A stretch of DNA of 64,000 nucleotides from Vandiemenella viatica. Its lineage: Eukaryota; Arthropoda; Insecta; Orthoptera; Morabidae. A program made the position numbers and the translations under genes. Location: positions 29,475,504 through 29,539,503 of the forward strand of contig JARYHS010013630.1 in NCBI GenBank assembly GCA_031002005.1. Reading direction: 5' to 3'. This document shows positions 55,130 through 64,000 of this stretch, one piece after another (the stretch's first letter is position 1; each line of letters starts with the position of its first letter). The notes under the pieces are model-generated. The model had not been told where the DNA came from, did not search any database, and was given only the letters and a program-made list of their open reading frames with translations.

Positions 55130-55190
55130 ACCAAAGGACATGCACGCAAAGCAGCGGGCAAATGCTAGTTTTGAAATAAAATTGAATTCA
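55130..55190 (-). repeat. Start of composite repeat, right flank of RTE LINE
   Basis: Reversed, it reads CTAGCATTTGCCCGCTGCTT then TGCGTGCATGTCC. The repeat at 34943 starts GCATTTGCCCGCTGCTTCAC. Confidence 0.65.
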
Positions 55191-56315
55191 TGTAGGTTGC
55201 AGATTATTCAAAAGTTACTAATGTTTAAAATGCACTTCTTTTAATAACAAAATTTCAAGCTGAATGTTTTGCTACTACCAACATAACCCTACTGTGTTAT
55301 GTTTTGGACTTTAGTCCATCAGTCAGTCACACCAAGTCATTCCAAAACTGAAGCCAGAAATTTTCAGATTATTTTTGCCAAAAGAATATTTCTGAGCCTT
55401 TCCTTTAATTTAATTGAAGAGCCACATACTATTTACCTCTTCCAAATTCTGACTCCCCAAAATTAGATATGTCTTACCTTGTATACATAGCACTTCCCCA
55501 TTCACATATGAAAGAAAATATGTTTACATGTCAGTCCTGACTGCCACACTGAGCGCATGGCTCTGTAACATCAGCGGAAACTGAACTTTCATACCTACAC
55601 AATGCTTACTGGCAGCTATTTCGCCTACGTTATACACCTACTCTAAGAAAGCTTGGTTCCCGAGAAAATCAATTGAGTTTCTTCCCCTGAGTCTCTCTTC
55701 ATCACCCCATTTTTCTAAACCAAATCTGTTACCAGTTTCCTTCTAAATTTCTCAAAAGTCATCAGCGATCCTCTAATTTTGTTGTAACCCAGAAATATTC
55801 TTTCATTTTCCTTTTATAAATTCTTAAAGGCCAACTTCCTTTTCGTGTTATTAAATTTCGCTAAATCTCATTTGTCACAAATAAAACATTATTTAACTGT
55901 TAAATATCCCCATTCCTTGTGCTATTCAATTCTTTAATTAACATCTTTTCATACGAAACCTTTTAAACCTCGAAATATATTTTATTTTCCAAAATTATGA
56001 CTACATCTTTAAATAGCTTTTTTCATAAGGGATTTGAAATTTAAAACAGAACCATTACTCATCAAAATTCAAGGAAGGGTAGCAGTGACAAAATCACTCC
56101 ACAAACACTAAGGGAAAAAATATATAGATATGTTTTTGGTCTATGCCCTTACATACAGAGAACCCAAACTGCAGAAGCATATATTGTATCGATCACTCCA
56201 CTGGAGCAATTGAGAAATAGTAATAAAGTAAGATGTTGATTCACAGATTTCTAATTCAAAATTTTCTTTTGAAACAAGTCAATATGTTACATTCAAGCAA
56301 TAAATATGATCTTAC
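55191..56315. other. Intron, no gene seen
   Basis: AT-rich up to the donor of the THOC5 exon. No other exon supported. Confidence 0.5.
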
Positions 56316-56448
56316 CACAAGCTTCCCTGAAGGCATCAACTTGAACATACAACACATACAAAGGTTCAGGAAGCAAATATGATATCTGGTGATGTTTACG
56401 AATCCTGTCCAGAGGCATTCCCAAGTAGTCTTGAAGTGGTTTTGTAAC
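56316..56448 (-). CDS. THOC5: THOC5 internal exon (first visible)
   Basis: Host exon of THO complex subunit 5, which with TREX couples transcription, splicing and mRNA export in the nucleus. On the minus strand a GTCTCATTTCAG acceptor is followed by codons VTKPLQDYLGMPLDRIRKHH, then QISYLLPEPLYVLYVQVDAF and REACG-split. The donor GTAAGATC follows. The pattern L-x-EYL/DYL-GMP and LPxPLYVLFVQ-AxxxxAC is the central conserved block of THOC5. The length of 133 bases leaves one base of an Asp codon, completed by the exon at 14132-14238 (phase 1). Upstream exons must lie right of the window or in sequence I could not recognise. Confidence 0.9.
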
Positions 56449-57044
56449 CTGAAATGAGACAAAAAAGTTTAGCTGATGCAGATTGACCATGGAGAGGTTA
56501 TGTAAAAATATCGTATAGGAGATTTACGTGCATTTATATATATATATATAAACTGTCAAACATTTTCAGCAATCCTGTGACATGTTTTAAAATTTTTAAC
56601 CTCTGAGATGAGAGTTTTTCTGCTGCACGATGTTTGATGGAATTCCACTTGTCAAGTCCTTAATGCTGATAAAAACTAAAAGTCCCAGCATCTCCTACTA
56701 AATCACAACACTGACCAGCACATACTGTGCTTCGTTTCAAACAGCACAATGAGACACGATTTCTTGGATTCATAAAAGCTAAAGCCACTGGAACAGATTT
56801 CCTAATTTTCCACCAATCTTTTTGAAATTTTGTCATATTAATAGGCCATTTCATGCTGAATACATAACATTATTATGAATTTGGTCTCAAATTCCTTTAA
56901 GTAGCCATTATTAATTTTAGAAGTTTCATTTTAGTTATTTGAGTTTATATTTTGAAATATCTGGTTTCTTGCAAAGATTTTTACATCCAAGAATTCCTTA
57001 TAATGCCCTCCTTCAACTGACATTTAACTCAATTCTATATCTAT
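56449..57044. other. Intron upstream of THOC5 exon
   Basis: A polypyrimidine tract next to the acceptor, a short TA run at 56537-56550, then AT-rich sequence. No further THOC5 exon recognised. Confidence 0.5.
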
Positions 57045-57700
57045 GACGGAGAGTCAAATCAAAGTCTTATTAGTTTTATTAAATTTTATGTATTGTGCAC
57101 ACATACAAGTTATCTGTATCATTTTTTGATATAGTCTCCTCCACATTTAATGCATGTCAGCCAACGCTCCCAAAGTGCCCAAATTCCTGTATTAAAAAAT
57201 TCTCTTTGGAGACGACTTGCTGCCTGGTCAACAGTCATGGGATTGAAATTTCATACCAGAAAGTGCTTCTTTTAGGGGTCAAAGTGTGTGGAAATCACTT
57301 GGGACAAGGTAAGGTGAGCATGGTGGATGAAGCAGACATTCAAACCGCAGTCTGCGATTGCCACAAGCGTTGCAGGAGTTGTATGGGGCCATGCATTGTC
57401 ATGTTACAAAAGGACACCTGTAAATAACAATCCACATAGTTTTTGTTCTAATGGCAGGCTGTAGATGATTTTTGAGGTGGGCTATGTACGTCTTACGATA
57501 ACAGTGGTTCCTCACGGCGTGTAGTGCTCCAAAAGAAGGTCAGCATAACCTTCGCTGTGGATGGCTGTGCTTTGGTGATGTCAAATGGCGCCATTCTTTG
57601 CTTACTCTCTTCGTTTCAGTCTGATGGTATTAGACCCAGGTTTCGTCTCCGGTCACAATTTGTGCAAGGAATGCACTGTAGTGTTCAAGGCACCACAGAT
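57045..57700 (-). pseudogene. Mariner transposase, 3' two-thirds, fourth family
   Basis: Minus strand reads GDETWV near 57650 (first Asp), ETKRVSKEWRHLTSPKHSHP and GVLL-HDNAWPHTTPATL (second Asp). Near 57190-57140 it reads REFFNTGIWALWERWLTCIK and GGDYIKK before a stop. The usual LAPSD third-Asp block is not clear (LTLSQV). Stops and slips are many. The N-terminus is missing. GACGGAGAGTCAAATC near 57045 may be the TIR. Confidence 0.8.
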
Positions 57701-57755
57701 TCATATATATTTATAGACCTTATTTCAAAAAAATTTGATTATTTTTGTTATTATT

Positions 57756-58034
57756 ATTAAACTAAACTAACTTAGTCCACAACCTGAAGGTTGGTTGGAT
57801 CCTCCCGATGGTAGCATACTAAGCCATTGTGTCAGAGGTAGGGCGGCCAGTTCGTTTCCTCTGGGACCTACAGTTTAATGTGGAATCCGAACCACGGAGC
57901 TGCCTGACACAACTCATATGATCAAGAACTCTTAAAATTTTCTGCACCTACCAGGATTCGAACCTGGGACCGGAGCAGCAAACTTTTTAAAAGGAAGTGC
58001 CTTAACCACTGTGCTACCAGACAGCTCTTTATTG
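57756..58034 (-). mobile_element. tRNA-derived SINE, family 1
   Basis: On the minus strand the head has TAGCACAGTGG (A box, 58006-58016) and GGTTCGAATCC (B box, 57954-57964), near-perfect Pol III promoter boxes. TTGTTATTATT lies at 57745-57755 and 58035-58045 as an 11-bp target duplication. The body ends in AACCTTCAGGTTGTGG and an A/T tail. Non-coding, transcribed by Pol III if active. Confidence 0.85.
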
Positions 58035-58139
58035 TTGTTATTATTTACCCTTTTAATCATTCTTGTGATCAATACTTGTGATTATACTATCCTTGTTCCC
58101 CCCCACCACCTCCGATGGTCAATTTCATTCTATGAGTGG

Positions 58140-58318
58140 CTGTGTTGACCACAAGGCTTGCGCGAGCACAGCCACTTACTTCTTTTAACTTGACAAAGGG
58201 TTAGCTCTGAAATATTGTATTTTCTGTCTTTGTGCATTGTTTTATGTTGCTGCTGCCATCTTCCCTTCAACTTTGGTGAGTGGTGGGTGTATTTTATCAA
58301 TCCTTTCCATATAATTAT
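58140..58318 (+). repeat. Dispersed repeat D, copy 7, with leading hairpin
   Basis: Starts with a hairpin GTGGCTGTG...CACAGCCAC (58136-58175), then CTTGACAAAGGGTTAGCTCT then GAAATATTG. This has the layout of a worn hammerhead core. It then gives CTTTGTGCATTG, CTGCTGCCATCTTCCC and TTTGGTGAGTGGTGGGTGTA. It immediately precedes LINE copy B. Confidence 0.65.
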
Positions 58319-58344
58319 TGTCTCGCAGCAGTTCTTTCTTTCCA

Positions 58345-59700
58345 TTGTTAAAGATACTTTTATGGCATTTGTTGATTTAGAAAAAGCATTTCAGAATGTT
58401 ATGTGGAACAAGATGTTCAAATTTTTTAAAGAACTGACAATGTAGGTGAGCGGGTAATGCTCTTGCCTCGCATTTGGGAGGATGTGGGTTCGACTACCAG
58501 TCCGCACATCCATATTTGGGTTTTCCATGGCTTCCCCAAATCACTCCAGCTGAATGCTGGGATGCTTCCTCCAAAAGGCCATGGCTAAATTCCTTCCCCT
58601 TCCTTGCTCCCAATCTTTCCTGCCTTTAATAGATCATCATCGATGAGGCTTAGAGCCAGAAGGAGACAAAAATTTTGATGAAATCACTTGTGAAATATCG
58701 AGTAGAAGAATACTTTATAACCCATATAAAAATCAAGTGGCTACAATAAAAGTAGAGAATCATGAGAGATGTGTATAAGTTAAAAAGGGTGTGAGAGAAG
58801 GTTGTAGTCTATCTCATTTAATATTCAATTTGTACGTAGAGGAAGCAATAAAGGAAGCAAATGAAAAATTTTAACATGGCATAAGTGTTCAAGGGGATAA
58901 AATCAGTATGCTAATATCTGCTGTTGACACTGTCCTGTTAGCAGAACAGACTGAGGATAATAATAAGTTATGGATTGTCATGAATAAAATATTGAAGGAA
59001 GGTTTTGGATTGAATATTACCCAAATCAAGACAAAAGTGATTAAATATAGTAGAAATGATAGGCGTAATAGTGGATTAAATATAAAAATAAGATTGGATA
59101 CAATAGGAGAAGTAAATGAATTATTCTATATACAAAGCAAAATTAAAACTAATGGCCGAAGCAGGAATGATGTTAAAAGCAGAATAGCTCTGGTGTAAAG
59201 AGCTTTCATGAAAAAGAGAAATCTTATAGCTTCAAATATTGATCTAAGACTCAGAAACGACTTCTTAAAACTCTATATGTGGAACACAGCACTTTATGGT
59301 GATGAAGCATGGACTTTAGGAATACCAGGAAAAAAGGAAGATTGAAGAATTTGAAATGTGGCACTATAAAACGATGCTGAAAAATAAGTGTACAGATAAA
59401 GTTCGCAATGAATGTGTTTAGGAAATGATAGGTGAGAAAAGCAGCTTGTGGAAGAGTCTTACAGGAAGAAGATACAGGATGGTGGGTCACATTTTAAGAC
59501 ATTCAGGATTGGTTAGTTTGTTAGTGGAGTGGAACAGTCAAAGGAAGAAGATAATTGAATATCTGGGTTGTAAGGGATATGTTGAGATGAAGAGGTTGGC
59601 ACAATGGAAGGTATGGAGGATTGCATCAAACCAATCTAGAAACTGATGAAGGGAAAAAAAGGAAGACCAGGAATATACAACACCACCTTTAAAATACAGT
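58345..59700 (+). pseudogene. LINE reverse-transcriptase fragment, copy B, split by a SINE
   Basis: Reads KDTFMAFVDLEKAFQNVMWN (RT motif A), then is interrupted by a SINE (58443-58690). It resumes VKKGVREG-CSLSHLIFNLYV (motif B). The ORF at 58908-59198 has ISAVDTVLLAEQTED (altered ADD motif: AVD) and FGLNITQIKTKVIKYSRNDR. After stops come MWNTALYGDEAWTLG and GHILRHSGLVSLLVEW. It ends near LKGKKGRPGIYN. Same family as 9090-9960 but longer. The catalytic motif is damaged. Confidence 0.85.
58443..58690 (+). mobile_element. tRNA-derived SINE, family 2, nested in LINE
   Basis: GGTTCGACTAC at 58487-58497 is a B box; TAGGTGAGCGGG near 58443 is a weak A box. The core AATCACTCCAGCTGAATGCT, GGGATGCTTCC and AATTCCTTCCCCTTCCTTG also appears, in part, at 29160-29275. 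The end point is approximate. It cuts the LINE RT between motifs A and B. Confidence 0.78.
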
Positions 59701-59839
59701 TGATTTTAAAACTTAAAATGTTTTTATTAACTCACTTTGGGCTTTGTCTGTCCAGGTGGTATTTAGTAATTGATTTTAAACTAACTTCTCGATCAGCTAG
59801 ACTCTTGAAATTTTTTGCCATAGCTAAGAACTGGATGAC

Positions 59840-60277
59840 AATGAATGAAAATGTGAAAAAATGGGAAACGTTGTCCGGAAAATTTGAAAATTCAGGAAAA
59901 AATGACAGTACTTCTTTCTATGGACTGATTTGGTTAATTTTTTTAATTGCTCGTAATAGTCCGAATAAGGTTTAGTTAATGAAAAATTGGAAAAGTTGCC
60001 TAGAAAATTCAGAGAAAACTGAAAGTCTTTTTATGTGTACCAATTTGGCTAGTTTTTTTGTGTGTTCATAATAGTCCAAATAAGGTTTTGAGTTAATGAA
60101 AAATTGGAAAATTCGGAGCAAACTGAGTGTCTTTTTTTCTGTGTACCGATTTGGCTAATTTTTTTCAAATGTTTATAATATTCTGAATAAAGTTTTTAAA
60201 CAAAGAAAAATGGAAAACTGCCCAGAAAATAGGAAAATTCGGTAACAACTGAAAGTACATTTTCTAGGAACGGATTA
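59840..60277 (+). repeat. Tandem ~115-bp degenerate repeat
   Basis: Units share GATTTGGTTAATTTTTTT, then ATAATAGTCCGAATAAGGTT, AATGAAAAATTGGAAAA and AACTGAAAGTCTTTTT. About four units precede the MITE at 60278 and one follows it to about 60720. Confidence 0.75.
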
Positions 60278-60602
60278 GGGGACGTCCATTAATGATGTGA
60301 GGTGAAATAAAGAAAGGGGGGGGATCCGGTTAAATCTCAAGAAACCTCACCAAGGGGGAGGGAGGGGGGGCAACAGAAATCTCAAGTGAGGTTTTGAATT
60401 TCTTGTAGAATGGTAGAGCTAAAAAAAGTGTCTACAAATGACGTGAAAGTCGAATTTAGGGATGGTATTTTGGTGCAAAAACTAACCTTAGGGTCATTTT
60501 AGAGGGGGGGGGGGTCCGACTAAATCTCATGAAGTCTCACCAAAGGGGGGAGGGAGGTCCAGAATTACGGAAAAACACCTCACGTCATTAATGGATGCCC
60601 CC
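60278..60602. mobile_element. Harbinger-like MITE inserted in the tandem repeat, 325 bp
   Basis: TTA flanks (60275-60277, 60603-60605). Ends GGGGACGTCCATTAATGATG and reversed GGGGGCATCCATTAATGACG. Sister repeat units show the empty site (GATT-GGCTAATTTTTTT). Inside, a GGGG-TCC-GG/ACTAAATCTCA block followed by CTCACCAAGGGGGAGGG occurs twice. Three-base TTA fits PIF/Harbinger. Confidence 0.82.
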
Positions 60603-60936
60603 TTAGGCTAATTTTTTTAAAAATGTTTGCAGTAGTCTGAATAATGTATTTAGGGAAAGAAAAATTGGAAATGCTGCCTGAAGAAATAAAAGTGCATTTT
60701 TCTATTGGATATTTGTTCAAATTCCAGGTCATAACTTATGATTCAAACGATGGATATGCATAATTCTTTTTTTGTTTTGTTCCTTATTTTCCCGGGTTGG
60801 AAATAACTCAATTAAATGTTTTCAAATAAAAAACTGGAATTTGTAGCATGTCTGTGATTATGTCATTAAAGTATTTAAAATCAATTACAAATTTTTACTC
60901 TCATAATATTAGGGTTATGTGAGTGAAAATTTGTAC
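60603..60936. other. Last tandem unit and unassigned intron
   Basis: The final 115-bp unit resumes at GGCTAATTTTTTT and is followed by AT-rich intron sequence with no recognised gene. Confidence 0.5.
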
Positions 60937-61405
60937 CATGTTATTATAACGGACTAAAAAGTATAAAATAATTTATCTAATTCTTATGAAGGATAAAACC
61001 ACTTTCAGATTTCTAACTTCTTCTAAGTTGTCCTAAAAATTTATACTTGGAAATCTTTGATAGCTATTAAAATACTTGTAAGATTGGCGACGAAAAAGAT
61101 TGGGCGCATGGAATACATAACTATAAGATGTGTATAGAGTAGTTATCAATGAAAGAACTTACTTATCAGATCACATTATTTGTGGTGCAATAAAATTGTT
61201 ATTAGAGCTGTTAATGCATCAATTATCTGTCGCATGTGCCCAATGTTTTTTATCACCAACCTTACAAGTATTTTAATAGCTAAAAAAATTTACAAGAATA
61301 AATTTTCAGGACAATTTAGAAGAAATTAGAAATCTGTACGTGGTTTTATCCTTCATAAGGATTAGAGAAATTATTTTATACTTTTTAGTCCATTATAAAA
61401 ACATG
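60937..61405. repeat. Large foldback, ~170-bp arms
   Basis: The arm 60937-61111 reads CATGTT-ATAA-GGACTAAAAAGTATAAAA and ends ATTGGGCGCATG. The arm 61233-61405 is its reverse complement at most positions, with a spacer of about 120 bases. Shared blocks include CTTATGAAGGATAAAACCAC and GCTATTAAAATACTTGTAAG. The arms differ by scattered substitutions. No coding; class unknown. Confidence 0.75.
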
Positions 61406-61596
61406 GCATATTAAAAAGTTTTTTTTATTTTGTTATTATTGTATGCAACACAGTAGATAGTTGGCCTTTGTCCAAGAGAAGTTACCTGGATATGAAGGTT
61501 CATTGAACTGACTGTACGAAGTGCTACACTTTCTTGCAGGAGATTTAGAGGATCTTTAACATAAAATAAAGTAGCCGAACTGATTTTTTGACATAT

Positions 61597-61709
61597 ATTC
61601 TAATTTTGATTTGAAATTATCAAAAAATGTAAAGATAATTACTGACAATGGATCAAATATGGTAAAAGTTTCTAAAATATATGGGAAACCTGATTTGGAA
61701 ACAGACACA
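61597..61709 (+). pseudogene. hAT transposase fragment (weak)
   Basis: The frame reads FDLKLSKNVKIITDNGSNMV then KVSKIYGKPD. TDNGSNM resembles the TDNA-NM catalytic patch of hAT transposases. Only about 35 residues, cut off by the following Tc1-type element. Confidence 0.45.
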
Positions 61710-61712
61710 ATA

Positions 61713-62640
61713 CACCACCTGATCAAAAGGATTCGGATATCCCCGTGTGAAGCAAAATTGAATACTAGATGTCACCAGATGCAGACCCACCAGTACAAAA
61801 GAAAGAGGGGAGTATTGTGTTGTCAGCAGACTTGGTTGGTCAGGAGAGCTCGGTGACTTCAAACATGGAGTAGACAATGGATGTTGACTGAGTAACAAAT
61901 CCATGAAGGATATTTCAACCCTTCGAAAGCTGACAATGTCAACTGTTGGTGACATGATTGTGAAGAGAAAATGCAAATGAATAACCACAAATAACCAAGA
62001 CCAGGCAGATGTTATTTAATGTGAGGAACTGTTGAGTAATGCAAAGAATGATTGTAAAAAATTGCAAGAAATCAGCGGAAGGAATCATTCGCAAGTTCCA
62101 AAATACTAACAGCAGTCCAGCCTGTATAGTGACTGTGCATCAGAAGTTAAAAGAATGTGGTACAATGGTCGAGTTTCTGCTTATAAGCCAAACATTTATG
62201 TAGTCCATGCTAAGGCGATGTTTGTGATGGTGTAAATAGGGAAACCAAAAGACAGTGAACTTGGAGTGATAAATTATACTATACTCTGTGGCAATCCGAT
62301 CGAAGGGTTTGGGTTTGACAAAGGCCTGGAGAATGTTACCTACATCATACGTGCTGCAAACAGTATGGAGGAGGTAGTGATATGGTATGTTTTTTATTGT
62401 TAGGGTATTGTCCCCTCACTATGCTTTAGAAAACTGTAAATATTGAAGAATATGAACCAATTTTAAACCACTGCATACAGCATATGGTAGAGGACAAGTT
62501 TGGAGATGATAACTGATTGTATCAGTATGACAATGCACCAACCATAACAGATTGCTGTTTCAGTACAGTTAAACCTTATATAAGAGTTAAGAAACATACC
62601 AATAAAACTTTCTGTTCGTGCATTTGCCAGGCTGCAACAC
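61713..62640 (+). pseudogene. Tc1-like element with broken transposase
   Basis: Preceded by TA and starting CACCACCTGATCAAAAGGAT (Tc1-type terminus). Broken frames show ISTLRKLTMSTVGDMIVKRK near 61905 and QKLKECGTMVEFLL near 62150. SIRSKGLGLTKAWRMLPTSY lies near 62300, at the place of the usual SDES-F block. A Y-DNAPTI patch near 62525 corresponds to DNA-H. The right TIR is lost in a TA repeat. Clearly inactive. Confidence 0.65.
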
Positions 62641-62642
62641 TT

Positions 62643-62664
62643 ACTATATATATATATATATATA
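62643..62664. repeat. (TA)n microsatellite
   Basis: TA run between the Tc1 remnant and a D copy. Confidence 0.9.
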
Positions 62665-62689
62665 ACAGTCTCATACACCACCCTCCCAC

Positions 62690-62825
62690 CTTAATTTTCT
62701 CCTGTTGACGAAGGGCCAAGTCCCGATATATTCATTGTTTTTCCTGTGTTTTGTGCTTATTTATGTGTCCACCCCATGACACCATCATCTAAGGTAAATG
62801 GTGGTTGATTTTGCTATCCCTTTTT
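62690..62825 (+). repeat. Dispersed repeat D, copy 8
   Basis: CCTGTTGACGAAGGGCCAAG then TCCCGATATATTC, TTTTTCCTGTGTTTTGTGC, CACCATCATCTAAGGTAAATGGTGG and TTTTGCTATCC. CTGTTGA-hairpin(AGGG...TCCC)-GATA keeps the ribozyme-like shape. Confidence 0.7.
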
Positions 62826-62865
62826 TTGTAAATCCATTCGCTAATTATCTCCTATTATTTCCTGG

Positions 62866-62868
<3 letters not shown>

Positions 62869-62902
<34 letters not shown>
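62869..62902. repeat. (TA)n microsatellite
   Basis: TA run just before D copy 9. Confidence 0.9.
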
Positions 62903-62904
<2 letters not shown>

Positions 62905-62959
62905 CGGGTATTAGCTCTGATTCACTGCCCCTCTACTTTTCCAATACTTGAATTTACCC

Positions 62960-63155
62960 TCACCATTTTCCCCAACCGGCGGTATTTCTGTGAGACAGTC
63001 TCCAGCTGCGGCCACCTCTCATAATGTTCTCCCGTTGAAGAAGGGTTTAACCCCAAAATTACTTTATTATTTGTGTTTGTGTCTTTTCTGTGTGTTCATG
63101 CCCCACATCCATCATCTAAAGGTAAGTGGTGGCTCATTTCCCTATCCTAATTTGA
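62960..63155 (+). repeat. Dispersed repeat D, copy 9
   Basis: Almost the same as 39900-40085: ACCGGCGGTATTTCTGTGAG, CCGTTGAAGAAGGG-TTTAAC-CCC, GCCCCACATCCATCATC, AAAGGTAAGTGGTGGCTC and TTTCCCTATCC. The most complete copy. Confidence 0.78.
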
Positions 63156-63211
63156 TTCCTTTCAGCTACTTAGCATCTTGATTTCATTGTTACTATAACT
63201 ATATATATATA

Positions 63212-63415
63212 TACTAGCAGATGATGAAACCACAGCAATCAAACAGATTAAAAAAAACTCTCAAAGAATGGGCTGAAAGAGTAGGGCTTATAAATATCAT
63301 TCCAAAAAACCAAATTCATTTGTTCTAAACTCCACACTCAAAATCTGGTCACAAAATATGGACAAATTGAGAGAGTCCCATATTTCAAGTTGTCAGGGAC
63401 AAAGTCGATAGTGGG
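63212..63415 (+). pseudogene. LINE RT fragment with ADD motif (weak)
   Basis: Reads LADDETTAIKQIKK (ADD as in RT catalytic block), then KEWAERVGLIN and VPYFKLSGTKS after frame changes. It starts right after a TA run and is truncated on both sides. Confidence 0.5.
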
Positions 63416-63479
63416 GTTGGTATCGGCTTCCTCACCTGAACCAGTCGTCTTCCAAAATTATTCTAAGTCCAAAAAAGTT

Positions 63480-64000
63480 CTGTTACCGTGTTGAAATATT
63501 TATGCTAACTGTTAAAATTGACCACAGTCGCCACTTACAGTTTTAACCTACTGCAAGAAAGGTATTATTGTAGAAATGAAAGTCAAGTTGAATCACTGGA
63601 TTATATTCTCAAAATTTTTCACGTAAATAATACAGGTTCACAGTTAGCAAGGCAATCGGATATTAATTGTTCACCAAAAATCACAGGTTGAGAATCAGAG
63701 CAAAAACCGCACAAAACCCCCAAAACTGAGTTGAAAATTAAAGTCATATTGCCAAAACTATTCGTCTGAATGTTAACGATGTCGAATTTCCAACATGGCT
63801 GCCGTTAAGCGTGCCCGGCACATTGTAGACTCGCTTCCAGCCTAAACACCAGCCCGGTCTGATCGGTCGGCCATCATGCCATGACGTCAGAGTTCCCAAC
63901 ATCCACCGCTCTTTAAGCCGCTACCGTTGAACTCGCTCCGCGAAAGATTACATGCTATCACTACGAGATGTTTCGGCCGAGTGTGTGAAAAATGGCGGAC
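63480..64000 (-). other. Possible LTR and leader of an LTR retrotransposon, cut by window edge
   Basis: On the minus strand GC-rich sequence with GTGACG-like and CTTTAAGC features leads into AT-rich sequence. Then GTTAAAACTGTAAGTGGCGA-CTGTGG appears near 63520. The two 1.8-kb repeats have the same GGCGACTGTG motif after AAAACT. This may be LTR plus primer-binding site. Confidence 0.4.

Noticed and set aside
55720..55860. Possible extra THOC5 or other exon on the minus strand (Lys-rich frame)
   Set aside because: The frame has a stop, lacks paired splice sites, and does not match any THOC5 segment I know.
57954..58016. A tRNA gene
   Set aside because: A and B boxes are good but the acceptor stem and cloverleaf are not formed, and an 11-bp target duplication marks it as a SINE.

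Overview
This window looks like the inside of one large animal gene, most likely from an insect with a big, repeat-rich genome. By reading splice sites and protein similarity I find three short, spliced, collinear minus-strand exons that match THOC5, a THO/TREX mRNA-export subunit. They lie at 56316-56448, 14132-14238 and 3582-3705. Splice phases agree across both introns, and the introns are about 42.1 kb and 10.4 kb. The gene continues past both window edges. I see no other host gene. The mobile-element types (several mariners, Penelope-like elements, RTE- and Jockey-like LINEs, tRNA-derived SINEs, PIF/Harbinger and hAT derivatives) fit an arthropod. A polyneopteran insect such as an orthopteran or stick insect is a guess from general resemblance, not a proof.

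Almost everything else is intronic transposon debris. Region by region: 1-14 kb holds the last visible THOC5 exon, an internally deleted mariner, a LINE 3' end coding a C2H2 finger, a 1.8-kb TA-flanked repeat, a LINE fragment, a decayed mariner and a composite Penelope-like locus. 14-23 kb holds the middle exon, a satellite-bearing element, a possible LTR leader, a long-TIR MITE, a near-perfect foldback and two kinds of tandem array. 23-29 kb is a nest: an older repeat split by a Jockey-like LINE, itself split by a hAT element and a PIF/Harbinger element. 29-35 kb holds a second Harbinger-like element and an inverted copy of the satellite-bearing element, invaded by an inverted copy of the 1.8-kb repeat. 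35-40 kb is a tandemly duplicated repeat with a hAT-like insertion, then a Penelope-like RT-endonuclease. 40-50 kb is a Ty3/gypsy element with a LINE inside it and a hAT-like element containing a mariner. 50-56 kb holds a pogo-type MITE and a full-length RTE-like LINE with an 11-bp target duplication. 56-64 kb holds the first visible exon, then mariner, SINEs, LINE, tandem repeats, foldbacks, Tc1 and a partial LTR.

The most unusual signals are: (1) the Penelope-like locus at 12.1-13.7 kb, where repeat modules carry both a 5S-rRNA-like internal promoter block and a hammerhead-ribozyme-like core, inverted upstream and in tandem downstream of a GIY-YIG fragment; (2) a dispersed family of about ten copies with a splice-donor-like core and possible remnants of the same ribozyme core; (3) a mobile element with fixed ends built from roughly 180-bp tandem repeats. 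All calls are by eye; no alignment or search was run.
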